A stretch of DNA of 64,000 nucleotides from Bacteroidota bacterium (GTDB taxonomy: Bacteria > Bacteroidota > Bacteroidia > Bacteroidales > Cfx3-03), in assembly GCA_013390605.1 (NCBI GenBank), contig JACAUB010000001.1, positions 4,249,416 to 4,313,415 on the forward strand, in the 5' to 3' direction. Below, in pieces: positions 8,234 through 16,850 of this stretch. The notes beneath the pieces are model-generated. The model did not search any database. It was not told where the DNA came from and saw nothing but the letters and a program-made list of their open reading frames with translations. Positions within the stretch are counted from its first letter, which is position 1. Each line of letters begins with the position of its first letter. A program made the translations under genes and the position numbers.

Positions 8234-10711
8234 ATGAATACCAATCCAGCCATTGAAAACCTTCATACAGAAGTATTAGAAGACCTTCAGCTTGCTGATA
8301 TCATTAACCTTGAAGAGATTCAATCATTACAAGATTTGTTTTCTGATGCTTTTGGTGTTGCTTCTATTATTACAGATCCTGATGGTACACCGATTACCAA
8401 TCCCAGTAATTTCAGTCGGTTGTGTAATAATATTATTCGTAAAACTGAAAAAGGGTGTGCCCATTGCTATCAATCTGATGCAGCAGTTGGTCGTTATAGC
8501 CCTTTAGGGCCGATTGTACAAAAATGTCTGAGTGGAGGCTTATGGGATGCTGGCGCAAGCATTACAGTTGGTGGAAAACATATCGCCAACTGGCTCGTTG
8601 GACAGATTCGAAATGAAGAATTGGATGAACAACAAATGCTTTCGTATGCAGATGAAATAGAAACCGATAGGACAGAATTTATGGAGGCATTAAACGAAAT
8701 TCCCATTATGCCTGTTGTACAGTTTCAAAAAGTAGCCAATATGTTATTTGCATTTGCAAACCAGTTTTCTGAAAAAGCATATAACAATTTACAACTTAAA
8801 AAAGAAATTGCTGAGCGAGAGCTGGCTCGTAAGTTATTAGAAGAGAGTAAAGAATGGCTGGCGATTACACTTCAATCCATTGGCGATGGCGTAATATCTA
8901 CTGATAAAAACGGATTGATTGTTAATATGAATCCAGTAGCAGAAGCCCTTTGTGGCTATACATTGGCAGATGCTATTCACAAACCCTTAACCGAAGTTTT
9001 TTATATTATTAATTCAGAAACCAAAGTAAAAGTCGATAACCCCGTTTTAAAGGTGTTAGAAAATGGACAAGTGATTAGCCTTGCAAACCATACTATATTA
9101 ATTTCAAGAGATGGAACTGAATATCAGATATCTGACAGTGCCGCTCCTATAAAAAACAGAGAGGGTGTTATAACCGGTGTAGTGCTAGTCTTTTCTGATG
9201 TGACGAAGAAGTATGAAGCCGAAAAAAAACTAAGAGATAGTGAATGGGGATTAAAAGAATCGCAAAAGATTGCCGGGTTAGGAAGTTATGTGCTAGATTT
9301 CAAAACAGGTTTATGGACCAGCTCTGAAATTATGGATTCAATCTTTGGTATTGATGCAACGTATCAGAAATCAATAAAAGGGTGGCTAGAACTTATTCAT
9401 CCCGATTGGCAAGAAAAGATGAACCAATATCTGACAAAAGAAGTTATTGAGAAACATCAAAGATTCGATATTGAATATAAAGTTATACGGAATAACGATA
9501 AACAGGAGATTTGGGTGCATGGGCTTGGTGAGTTATCTTTTGATAAAGAAAATAACCTCATGTTTATGCATGGAACAATTCAGGACATTACCGAACGGAA
9601 AGAAGCAGAAAATCAACTACGACTTTTAAGCAGAGCAGTCGAGCAAAGTCCAGTAACCATTGTAATAACGAATAAAGATGGTAATATTGAATATGCAAAT
9701 CCTAAATTTACAGCAATAACAGGTTATACAATAGAAGAGATAAAAGGAAAGAATCCCCGTATTTTGAAATCGGGCAACCAGCCCAAAGAATTTTATGAAA
9801 CGCTTTGGAATACAATATTGGCTGGCAAAGATTGGACCGGAGAGTTTCAAAATAAAAAGAAAAATGGCGATTCGTATTGGGAAAGTGCTGTAATATCTCC
9901 TCTTATAAATAGGAAGGGTGATATTACTTTTTTTATTGCCATAAAGGAAGATATTACTGAGAAGAAAAAGATGTTTGAAGAATTAATTGAAGCGAAAGAA
10001 CATGCTGAAGAGAGCGACAAACTCAAAACTGCTTTTCTAAATAACATTTCGCACGAAATACGAACACCCTTCAACGGCATACTTGGATTCCTTTCATTAA
10101 TACAAGATAAGGATTTATCTGAAGATGAGAAATCTGAATATATCCATATCATCAATCAGAGTGCTGATCGACTCATGAATACCATTAATGATATTGTAGA
10201 AATTGCACAAATCCAGGCGGGACAGATAAAACTGACTTTAGAAGAAACAGATATCAATAAATTAGTACAAGAACTTTTCGATAAATTTAAGGCTGATGTC
10301 GAAATAAAGGGAGTACAATTTATTCTAAATAACAAACTATCAAATACTGATTGTATTATAAACACTGATTGGCCAAAACTAAATGAGGTACTCAATAGTC
10401 TGATTAAGAATGCTATAAAATTTACTGCAATAGGTTCAATCGAATTTAGTATTCAAAAGAATATTGATAGCGTAATATTTTCTATTAAAGACACCGGAAT
10501 AGGTATACCTAAAGGCAATCAAAAGATAATTTTTGAACGATTTACTCAAGCTACTGTTTCCAGAATCAGACAATTTGAAGGTTCAGGATTGGGTCTTTCT
10601 ATCGCAAAAGCATATGTTGAGATGCTGGGAGGAAAAATTTGGGTTGAGAGTGAAGAGGGAAAAGGATCAACGTTTTATTTTACAACACCTTATAATATTA
10701 GAGTTTTATAA
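8234..10711 (+). CDS. Sensor histidine kinase with PocR ligand-binding domain and three PAS domains
   Basis: This 825-residue soluble kinase has no transmembrane segments. Order: PocR domain about 22-175 with clustered cysteines C64, C75, C78 and C98; PAS about 205-325; PAS about 340-455; PAS about 460-575; HisKA with phospho-acceptor His607 in SHEIRTP; then HATPase with N-box (about 722-730), DTGIGIP at 753 and GSGLGL at 783. There is no receiver domain. PocR was defined in the regulator of cobalamin and propanediol genes and recurs in regulators of corrinoid methyltransferase genes. The gene points towards the minus-strand corrinoid operon at 10814-14290, so a shared C1 or cobamide signal is plausible but inferred. 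Its response regulator is not nearby. Confidence 0.88.
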   Translation: MNTNPAIENLHTEVLEDLQLADIINLEEIQSLQDLFSDAFGVASIITDPDGTPITNPSNFSRLCNNIIRKTEKGCAHCYQSDAAVGRYSPLGPIVQKCLSGGLWDAGASITVGGKHIANWLVGQIRNEELDEQQMLSYADEIETDRTEFMEALNEIPIMPVVQFQKVANMLFAFANQFSEKAYNNLQLKKEIAERELARKLLEESKEWLAITLQSIGDGVISTDKNGLIVNMNPVAEALCGYTLADAIHKPLTEVFYIINSETKVKVDNPVLKVLENGQVISLANHTILISRDGTEYQISDSAAPIKNREGVITGVVLVFSDVTKKYEAEKKLRDSEWGLKESQKIAGLGSYVLDFKTGLWTSSEIMDSIFGIDATYQKSIKGWLELIHPDWQEKMNQYLTKEVIEKHQRFDIEYKVIRNNDKQEIWVHGLGELSFDKENNLMFMHGTIQDITERKEAENQLRLLSRAVEQSPVTIVITNKDGNIEYANPKFTAITGYTIEEIKGKNPRILKSGNQPKEFYETLWNTILAGKDWTGEFQNKKKNGDSYWESAVISPLINRKGDITFFIAIKEDITEKKKMFEELIEAKEHAEESDKLKTAFLNNISHEIRTPFNGILGFLSLIQDKDLSEDEKSEYIHIINQSADRLMNTINDIVEIAQIQAGQIKLTLEETDINKLVQELFDKFKADVEIKGVQFILNNKLSNTDCIINTDWPKLNEVLNSLIKNAIKFTAIGSIEFSIQKNIDSVIFSIKDTGIGIPKGNQKIIFERFTQATVSRIRQFEGSGLGLSIAKAYVEMLGGKIWVESEEGKGSTFYFTTPYNIRVL

Positions 10712-10813
10712 AGCATTGTCGATTCTAAAAAACGAAAAACTTCTTTCTTAATTTAAAATTGTTTTGAAGTGATTTTGTCTTTAAAACTAGCTCAAATATA
10801 TTTTTAGTTGGTT

Positions 10814-12607
10814 CTAGCCTGGACATATACTTTCAGGGTTTATTTTATCTGGAAAAAATATTGTAAATATTGTACCCTTACCAAGAATACTTGTGATGCT
10901 TATATTTCCATTGTGTTTTTCAATAAAATCCTTGCATAATAATAGACCTAGTCCAGTTCCCCCTTCATTAGCAGTTCCATTTCGCTTATAGATCACCTCT
11001 AATTGAAAGAGTTTCGCTATTTCACCTTCGGTCATCCCCATTCCCTGATCCTGAACCCATAATGACACTCCTCCTTCAACCTTTTTCCCTCCAATAGTAA
11101 TAACAGATAAAGGGTATGAAAACTTCAATGCATTTGATATTAGATTACGTAATATGGTATGAAGCATTTCGTGATCTGAGTAAGCTATTAAAGTTTCAGG
11201 TATTTCATAATCCAATGAAATATTTTTAGCAACCGCTTTTTCCTTTAGCAATTCTATCACGTCAATCACTACATTCCTTATAGAAATATGATCCGGATTA
11301 AATTGAATTCTTCCAGTTCTATTTCGAGCCCATTGTAAAAGATTCTTCAAAAAGTTAAATGTAGTAATCCCAGCTTCATTAATACGTTTTAGAAAAGTTT
11401 TTCGTGTAGCATCATCGTATGTATCATATTCATCTAGCAACATTTCAACAAGGCTATTGATCGAGCCCAGTGGACCGGTTAAGTCATGAGCAACAATGGA
11501 AAAAAAGCGATCTTTTAAAGCATTTATCTCTTCCAATTGCTTAGTGTAATAAACTAATTCAGTTTCTCTCAATTCAAGTTCGGTATACTTACGGGCATTA
11601 GAAATAGCCAATCCAATAACTCCGGCAAGCACATCTGCCAATCCATGATAATATTGCATATATTCGGGGAAGATCACATTGTAAACTTCAAATAAACCTA
11701 ACTTGATATTTTGAAATATCACGTTTACCTTTAAACAATCATCTTGCGTAAACTCATTTCGTTTATCGTCATCGAGAAATAATTTCTCCTCACTTTCTTT
11801 TGAATAGATTCGCTCTCCCATTTTGCTATCCACCATAGGGGTATAGATAATTGAGCTTGGAGAAAAGAGCATGTTGATCAGATGAAATACTTGTTTCACT
11901 ATTGCTTTTTCATTTGCCACTTTAACCAAATCGCCAATCTGATCAAATATCAAAGCATAATCTGAGGTCTGACGAGTAATCTGAGATAAGCGATTATTCA
12001 AAAATTTCTTTTCATTTTCAAAACGCCAGTCCATGACGATCTGATTCAAAAAGAGTCTAAAGTGTTCCAATCCAACCGGAAGTATCTTCGTAGGCATATC
12101 CAAAAAAAGACCAAGAGCTTTTAACTTCTCTGTAGCATCAGGCATAATTCCTGTATCAAAAAGTAATAGCTTAGATGAACACTCTTTAAAAAACTGTTGA
12201 GCCATGGATTGATCAAATCCCCACTCACGGATTCTTGATTCAAAGTTTTTTAACCAACCTGGGGTAAGCAAATAATAACCTTGCGATATATAGAATAAAA
12301 GTAACTCTTTGCTGATGACCATTTCAAAACACTGTTCCACCAGCTTTACCTTGAGGTGTTGGATTGAATCATTAGCCAGTCTTTCAACAGCACTGGCAAT
12401 ACATGCGGATCCTATATAATGAAATGAAGTGTATTTATCTTTGTAAAGAGCTATCATTGCAGAGATCTCATCCACTCCAATAGGAGGGTGTCCACAATTG
12501 GAAACAAAAGGCTCTATTACAACATCTGAGATCTTTTCGCGATGAAGAATTTCTATGGCTTCTTCATGGAAAAAGTCGCAAATAAAAATACATAGCTTTT
12601 CATCCAT
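10814..12607 (-). CDS. Histidine kinase with DUF1638-like N-terminal sensor domain
   Basis: This is a 597-residue cytoplasmic protein. Residues 1-195 resemble DUF1638 (YYLLTPGWL at about 111, LLFDTG at about 148, the terminal GLEHFRLFLNQIVMDW), a family I associate with corrinoid methyltransferase clusters. A GAF-like linker covers about 205-340. HisKA follows with His374 in VAHDLTGPLGS, then HATPase with the N-box LRNLISNALKF (about 486-496), VQDQGMGM (about 518) and GGTGLGL (about 549). I chose ATG at 12607, overlapping the upstream methyltransferase gene by 8 bases; a TTG six codons earlier would extend the overlap. As last gene of the corrinoid operon it probably reads the state of those two proteins. 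The role is inference; the domain fusion is what I see. Confidence 0.8.
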   Translation of the reverse strand: MDEKLCIFICDFFHEEAIEILHREKISDVVIEPFVSNCGHPPIGVDEISAMIALYKDKYTSFHYIGSACIASAVERLANDSIQHLKVKLVEQCFEMVISKELLLFYISQGYYLLTPGWLKNFESRIREWGFDQSMAQQFFKECSSKLLLFDTGIMPDATEKLKALGLFLDMPTKILPVGLEHFRLFLNQIVMDWRFENEKKFLNNRLSQITRQTSDYALIFDQIGDLVKVANEKAIVKQVFHLINMLFSPSSIIYTPMVDSKMGERIYSKESEEKLFLDDDKRNEFTQDDCLKVNVIFQNIKLGLFEVYNVIFPEYMQYYHGLADVLAGVIGLAISNARKYTELELRETELVYYTKQLEEINALKDRFFSIVAHDLTGPLGSINSLVEMLLDEYDTYDDATRKTFLKRINEAGITTFNFLKNLLQWARNRTGRIQFNPDHISIRNVVIDVIELLKEKAVAKNISLDYEIPETLIAYSDHEMLHTILRNLISNALKFSYPLSVITIGGKKVEGGVSLWVQDQGMGMTEGEIAKLFQLEVIYKRNGTANEGGTGLGLLLCKDFIEKHNGNISITSILGKGTIFTIFFPDKINPESICPG

Positions 12608-13640
12608 TTCGAAGTGATTGTGCAATAGGGTAGCTTCCCCATTCGCGAGTAGCTTCAGATATTGCCATTAAAACCTCTTCTTTTACTTGATAAGGAATTT
12701 CCCCATGATTATCGGAAAGAATAAAACCACCACCAACTGCAGCTTTCCCAATGGCTTCTTTTACCTTCTGTTCAGCCTCACTTACACTCCAACGACACAT
12801 CTCTATGCCGTTCAAATTTCCAAGTAACGTAAATCTATGATTAGCAACTTTTTTTAATTCTGCTAAATCTTCAAGTGAACTCACACCAACTGTAGATGTT
12901 CCTAAACCTGCAAGATCGTCCATCACTGACAATGTGTGTCCCGATGCAAGATGGGTAGCCGTTGGGCCATTTATTTGAGTAAAGAGTTCATTGGCAATTG
13001 TAAACCCAGTTTTTCTTACCAGCGAAGGTTCTATCATGGTAGGTGAGGATAGAGGATCAAAGTAACAGATAGCCGTAGCTCCGGCTGCTAGTTGTGCATT
13101 TGCCCATTCAATGCAAAACGCTTTATTTAATTGCATTAATCGGTTAAAATGAATAGGGTAATGGTAAATCAATTCCAGATATTTATCAAAACCAAGTTGC
13201 ATCACTGGAAGGGAAAAAGGCGACATGACTACACCGATAATTGGAACATGCTCATTGGTTGCTTTAATCAGCGAAGTAGCTTCAAGTACCTTATGCAAAC
13301 ATTTGCTATTTTTTACTATTGGTGCGTCAAGAGATAAAATCTTTTCAATAGATTGTATGACCGGTTCGCCTGAGTTAGGGGGACCATCTTCCACATAAAT
13401 TACCTCCCCTCCCCATGCTTCTACCTCTAACGGGGCATAAAAAAAGGTATAAAAACAGTCGTTCTGATATTTTTTTTGCATTGTTAGTTGTCCTTCAACA
13501 ACATATTTAGCCTTCGAAAAGTAATCTTTGATAGACAATCCAAGCTCTTTTGCTCCATGCAAAGTGAGTAATAAGAAAAGAGGTACCCGATCTGGCTCTT
13601 TATGTCCAAGGGTAGTCAATACCCGCTCTAATGATGTCAT
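12600..13640 (-). CDS. UroD-superfamily (MtaA/CmuA-like) corrinoid methyltransferase-related protein
   Basis: This 346-residue TIM barrel of the uroporphyrinogen decarboxylase superfamily is in the branch that moves methyl groups between corrinoid proteins and thiols. Support: N-terminus SLERVLTTLGHKEPDRVP, the PFSLPVMQLG segment at 141, and a corrinoid-protein gene 2 bases upstream. It is not HemE, since the RQAGRY-type substrate-binding N-terminus is absent. MtaA-type enzymes bind zinc through His-x-Cys and a later Cys. Here the first site is H230-L-A232 and the second LSDNHGEIP has His312 where the Cys is expected. Two of three usual ligands are therefore replaced, so classic thiol activation is doubtful. 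It may act as a methyl-corrinoid binding sensor or use another acceptor. Confidence 0.82.
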   Translation of the reverse strand: MTSLERVLTTLGHKEPDRVPLFLLLTLHGAKELGLSIKDYFSKAKYVVEGQLTMQKKYQNDCFYTFFYAPLEVEAWGGEVIYVEDGPPNSGEPVIQSIEKILSLDAPIVKNSKCLHKVLEATSLIKATNEHVPIIGVVMSPFSLPVMQLGFDKYLELIYHYPIHFNRLMQLNKAFCIEWANAQLAAGATAICYFDPLSSPTMIEPSLVRKTGFTIANELFTQINGPTATHLASGHTLSVMDDLAGLGTSTVGVSSLEDLAELKKVANHRFTLLGNLNGIEMCRWSVSEAEQKVKEAIGKAAVGGGFILSDNHGEIPYQVKEEVLMAISEATREWGSYPIAQSLRNG

Positions 13641-13642
13641 GA

Positions 13643-14290
13643 TTATTGTGTGTTGAGTGAAAAACTATCGATGATTTTAAGGGCATCGGCACCATTAAAG
13701 CCAACAGCATCGGCACCAACTTCTTTCCAGAGATTACTATCGAAGAAAAAGGGAGCACCACCAACAATAATCTTTACATCTAAATCGATTAGTTGCTTCT
13801 TCAAATCTTTAATCTTCAGCGCAGATGGAAGCATTAAGGTAGAGACAAGCAATACTTTAATTTTGTGTTTCTTTACCAACGCTACGACCTCCTCCACAGA
13901 AAGGCCATATCCAAAATCCATTAGCTCAAACCCGCTGGCGCGAAGCGATGAATAAATTACACGTTTTCCAAGCTGGTGGTAATCGTGCAATACACAAATA
14001 GCAGTTAGCGGTTGATTTTTACGAAAAAAATGAAAAGCGGGTAATAGTTTATCAATTAGCTCCTCGCAAATACGACCACTCATATAAACTTGTGAAAGAG
14101 AATATCTCCCCATTTCCCATCCTCGTCCTATTTCTGCTAATGCCTTAACTACTAAAATATTAATAACTTCAGTAAAAGAATATTCCTTTGATAAATTAAT
14201 CAACAGTTCTTCTGCCTTTTTTTTATCCAGCAAAAGAAGAATACGTTCAAACTCACTCGATAAGGTTTTCCATTTTTCAGAATTGTCCAT
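13643..14290 (-). CDS. Corrinoid (B12)-binding protein, MtaC/methyltransferase-associated type
   Basis: This 215-residue two-domain protein has a helical B12-binding cap (about 1-90, including the EIGRGWEMGRYSLSQVYMSGR segment) and a Rossmann-like B12-binding domain (about 95-210). The lower-ligand motif DxHxxG is intact as DYHQLG near residue 103. The partner motifs SxL (VSTLML) and GG (IVGGAPF) are also present, so it should bind a cobamide base-off/His-on. Family members carry the methyl group between two methyltransferases. It is the first gene of a three-gene operon with the UroD-like protein (gap 2 bases) and a histidine kinase. No MtaB, MttB or MtbB-type substrate methyltransferase is in view. 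Confidence 0.9.
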   Translation of the reverse strand: MDNSEKWKTLSSEFERILLLLDKKKAEELLINLSKEYSFTEVINILVVKALAEIGRGWEMGRYSLSQVYMSGRICEELIDKLLPAFHFFRKNQPLTAICVLHDYHQLGKRVIYSSLRASGFELMDFGYGLSVEEVVALVKKHKIKVLLVSTLMLPSALKIKDLKKQLIDLDVKIIVGGAPFFFDSNLWKEVGADAVGFNGADALKIIDSFSLNTQ

Positions 14291-14372
14291 CTAAAAGTGA
14301 TTTAAATAATTGTTAAAACGAAGTTTTATTATGATTTCGGAAAGACATCTCCGACATTCAATTTCCCAAAAA

Positions 14373-14380
14373 CAAATTTA
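14373..14380 (-). promoter_or_regulatory. Possible -7 element for the corrinoid operon
   Basis: Read on the minus strand this is TAAATTTG, matching TAnnTTTG, 82 bases upstream of the corrinoid protein start. No -33 box is evident. Between it and the gene lies a short dyad TCGGA-N8-TCCGA (about 14336-14353). Confidence 0.3.
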
Positions 14381-14439
14381 ATATTTATTCGCTATATTAA
14401 AAATATTTCTTTACTAGTGAAAGGTAATAGATTAAAAAG

Positions 14440-15135
14440 CTATCCTCTTTTACTAATCTCAATAAGAGCATCGTGATCAGAGATAACAACACTTTTTTCA
14501 TTAAGACGAATCAATCCATCTTTTTCAAAAGTCTTCAAGAGCTTAACAGTACTTTCAGTTGAGAGTCCGGCAAACTCGGCTATATCACGCCGGGATAAGA
14601 GTGTAAATATATCTTCAGCATCCTGATTAACGCTATCTATATAAAGCAGAGCATCTGCAAGTCGTCCATTCATCTGCTTATAGGTGTGATTACGTAATGT
14701 ATCATACAATATTGTGTTTTGTTCACAATAACGTCTGATCAAAGTAAAAGCAAACATGCCATTTTGCTGAACTACTTTGGCTATAGCTGATTTCTCTATC
14801 AAAAAGACCAACGTATCAGTCAATGCGACTACCGAATAATTAAAGACATTTTTACCAAATACAGAGGAGAGGCCAACAAATTCACCAGTTTTAATAATCC
14901 TGAGATTTAAACTCTTTGAGGCATCGCCCTCAAGATGTTGTTTGGATATACCACTCATTACAAATAGCACATAAGATGCAAAAGCACCTTGTTTGGTTAG
15001 ATTCTCTCCCTTTCGAAAAAGAACCTGCGTTTTACTTGCCCGTACTATCTCTACTTCGTCTGGCGTAAGTAGCTGAAAACATGGTGATTTTATATCGCAA
15101 ACAAAATCATTATCGGTTTCTGAGATCGTCCTCAT
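14440..15135 (-). CDS. Crp/Fnr family transcriptional regulator
   Basis: This 231-residue regulator has an N-terminal cyclic-nucleotide-binding-type beta roll (about 20-135, with VLFRKGENLTKQGAFASYVLFVMSG) and a C-terminal winged helix (about 150-228, with RRDIAEFAGLSTESTVKLLKTFEKDGLI as recognition helix region). Only two N-terminal cysteines (CDIKSPC) are present and the four-Cys FNR cluster is absent, so an oxygen-sensing iron-sulfur role is not supported. It lies on the same strand and 149 bases upstream of the corrinoid operon, which it may control; the gap suggests a separate promoter for that operon. Confidence 0.9.
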   Translation of the reverse strand: MRTISETDNDFVCDIKSPCFQLLTPDEVEIVRASKTQVLFRKGENLTKQGAFASYVLFVMSGISKQHLEGDASKSLNLRIIKTGEFVGLSSVFGKNVFNYSVVALTDTLVFLIEKSAIAKVVQQNGMFAFTLIRRYCEQNTILYDTLRNHTYKQMNGRLADALLYIDSVNQDAEDIFTLLSRRDIAEFAGLSTESTVKLLKTFEKDGLIRLNEKSVVISDHDALIEISKRG

Positions 15136-15156
15136 ATTGAACTATATTAGCCTCAA

Positions 15157-15164
15157 CAAAGTTA
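15157..15164 (-). promoter_or_regulatory. -7 element upstream of the Crp/Fnr gene
   Basis: Minus-strand TAACTTTG matches TAnnTTTG and lies 21 bases upstream of the start codon, giving a very short leader. No clear -33 box. Confidence 0.45.
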
Positions 15165-15233
15165 AGCTAATTCGATTAAGGAGTGAATCTATTTCAGGCT
15201 CCTCTTGCATAAGATGATGCAATCATTCTATAG

Positions 15234-15293
15234 AAATATAAAAAAGATGCCAAACGCAAGCTTCTCATAAAATAAAAAGCTGGTTTGGCATCT
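15234..15293 (-). terminator. Rho-independent terminator after the secreted TIM-barrel gene
   Basis: On the minus strand, AGATGCCAAAC pairs with GTTTGGCATCT (15245-15255 with 15283-15293), with an inner AAGCTT/AAGC pairing in the loop. TTTTTTATA follows. It ends the gene finishing at 15339. Confidence 0.8.
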
Positions 15294-15338
15294 CAATAAT
15301 TCTTATTTTTACCTAAACGCTAAAAGAAATAGAGAATA

Positions 15339-16205
15339 TTACTTCACATATTTAGCTTTCATTAAGAATTCAAGGCTTTTCTTGGCACTCTCGAGCGAGC
15401 TACCAACACTTGATTTCTCAGCTTCCACAATAAAGTATTTAGTTCCAGCTTTCTTTGCATTATCGAAATAGGGTTTGAAATCGATTTTGCCACTAGCACC
15501 AACTTCTTCTTCGTCTTTTACATGATAAAATACGAAACGTCCCGGATATTTATTGAAATAGTCTACTGCTTTTTTTCCACCAACATGAATCCACCATAGA
15601 TCAAGTTCGAAACAAACCTTTGATGGATCGGTATTTTTTAGCATATTGTCATAAATTGTAGTGCCATCAATATCGGCAAACTCTTTATCATGGTTATGAT
15701 ATCCAAAAAGGAGTCCTTTAGCTTTACACTTATCACCAATTGCATTGAAATATTCGCAATAACGTTTGTTGCCTGCAATACTTTCAAAACCCACTTTATC
15801 CATAAAGGGCTGTATGATATATTTGGCACCAACTGCAATATGAGCGTCAATACACTGATCCCACCAAGCCATGGTTTCGTTCCATTTAGCTGCATCTGGT
15901 AAAGGTTGACCAGTATGTGAACTAGGCATATACAATTTATTAGCTTTCAACAGTGCTTTAAAAGCCTCAGGGGTCATTCCATAAAACAAGCCGTCTTTAT
16001 ATCCGGCAGCTTCCACATATGCATAACCCATTTTTGCAACTGCTTCAATTGTACGCTGTGGATTAACTTGCATTGAATCGCGTACAGAGTATAACTGTAG
16101 TCCGATTACTTTTTTCTGCGCCATAAGTGTAGAGGCGCTAATCACCAGTAAAACAGTGCATAAAGCAACAATACCGGCCACTTTTGTGATGAATTGATTT
16201 GTCAT
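15339..16205 (-). CDS. Secreted sugar phosphate isomerase/epimerase-like TIM barrel
   Basis: This 288-residue protein has a Sec signal peptide (hydrophobic about 10-28, ending TLMAQ) and an AP-endonuclease-2/xylose-isomerase-like barrel. Visible features are GLQLYSVRD at the first strand, GYHNHDKEF with a likely metal His, CFELDLWW with acidic metal ligands, and FYHVKDEE. A periplasmic place argues against a phosphorylated substrate. Similar exported proteins in Bacteroidota act on oxidised (3-keto) sugars or are annotated only as isomerases, so the reaction is open. It stands alone between a terminator and a 645-base gap and is not in an obvious sugar operon. Confidence 0.82.
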   Translation of the reverse strand: MTNQFITKVAGIVALCTVLLVISASTLMAQKKVIGLQLYSVRDSMQVNPQRTIEAVAKMGYAYVEAAGYKDGLFYGMTPEAFKALLKANKLYMPSSHTGQPLPDAAKWNETMAWWDQCIDAHIAVGAKYIIQPFMDKVGFESIAGNKRYCEYFNAIGDKCKAKGLLFGYHNHDKEFADIDGTTIYDNMLKNTDPSKVCFELDLWWIHVGGKKAVDYFNKYPGRFVFYHVKDEEEVGASGKIDFKPYFDNAKKAGTKYFIVEAEKSSVGSSLESAKKSLEFLMKAKYVK

Positions 16206-16850
16206 TTTTTGTTTTTATTTGCGGTGTAATTAATGTTTCATAATTAATGACCTGTCCTTTGAGAAAACGGTTTATAAGACAGTTTTGATAAGCAAAATAA
16301 TCGTCTTTTTATTGGCATTGAAATTACTATTTTTTCTTTAATACTTCTGACTGAAAACAGACAATTATTTACATTATTTCATCAATAAATAATTTTCAGA
16401 TTAAAGCCTGATGGAGCTCGCATATTAAATTTACTCCCGTTTTTGTAAAACATGCTCGTTTCATTCATAAATTATTTGTTTTTTTTAGTCGTATAGAGGA
16501 CACATCTGAATCTTTCATATTTGTTTGCATTAAAAAAACAGGCTTGTCCCAACGGTTTAATTGACGTATATAATGTAAGATATAAAATTGAGCGTTCATG
16601 AATTTTCTTGTTTACATTTGTATTTCAATACTGTAATGCCTTATCTTTGTTTTAATAAGATTCGTTTTTGTTATTCTGAATTTTTAAGTGAAAGAATCTA
16701 CAACTTATCCATACATAAATAAACAATTCTTTCAAATTCTGATTTGTATATACGGAAATTCTTTATAAACCGAGTTAAAAAATTATCTAAGCTGTTTCAA
16801 AAAGCATATACTTTAAACTTGTTTTTATGTAAAAACAAAAAAGCATTACA
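16206..16850. other. Divergent intergenic region
   Basis: This 645-base AT-rich gap separates the minus-strand TIM-barrel gene from the plus-strand hybrid kinase. It contains one good promoter at 16617-16649. I see no gene, RNA or large repeat. Confidence 0.6.
16617..16649 (+). promoter_or_regulatory. Bacteroidota promoter (-33 TTTG, -7 TATCTTTG)
   Basis: TTTG at 16617-16620 and TATCTTTG at 16642-16649 are 21 bases apart, within the 19-21 expected for TTTG-N-TAnnTTTG. It would give a leader of about 195 bases for the kinase at 16851. Confidence 0.55.

Noticed and set aside
12600..13640. Reading the UroD-like gene as HemE (uroporphyrinogen decarboxylase)
   Set aside because: The N-terminal RQAGRY-type motif is missing and the gene is coupled to a corrinoid protein, which fits the methyltransferase branch.
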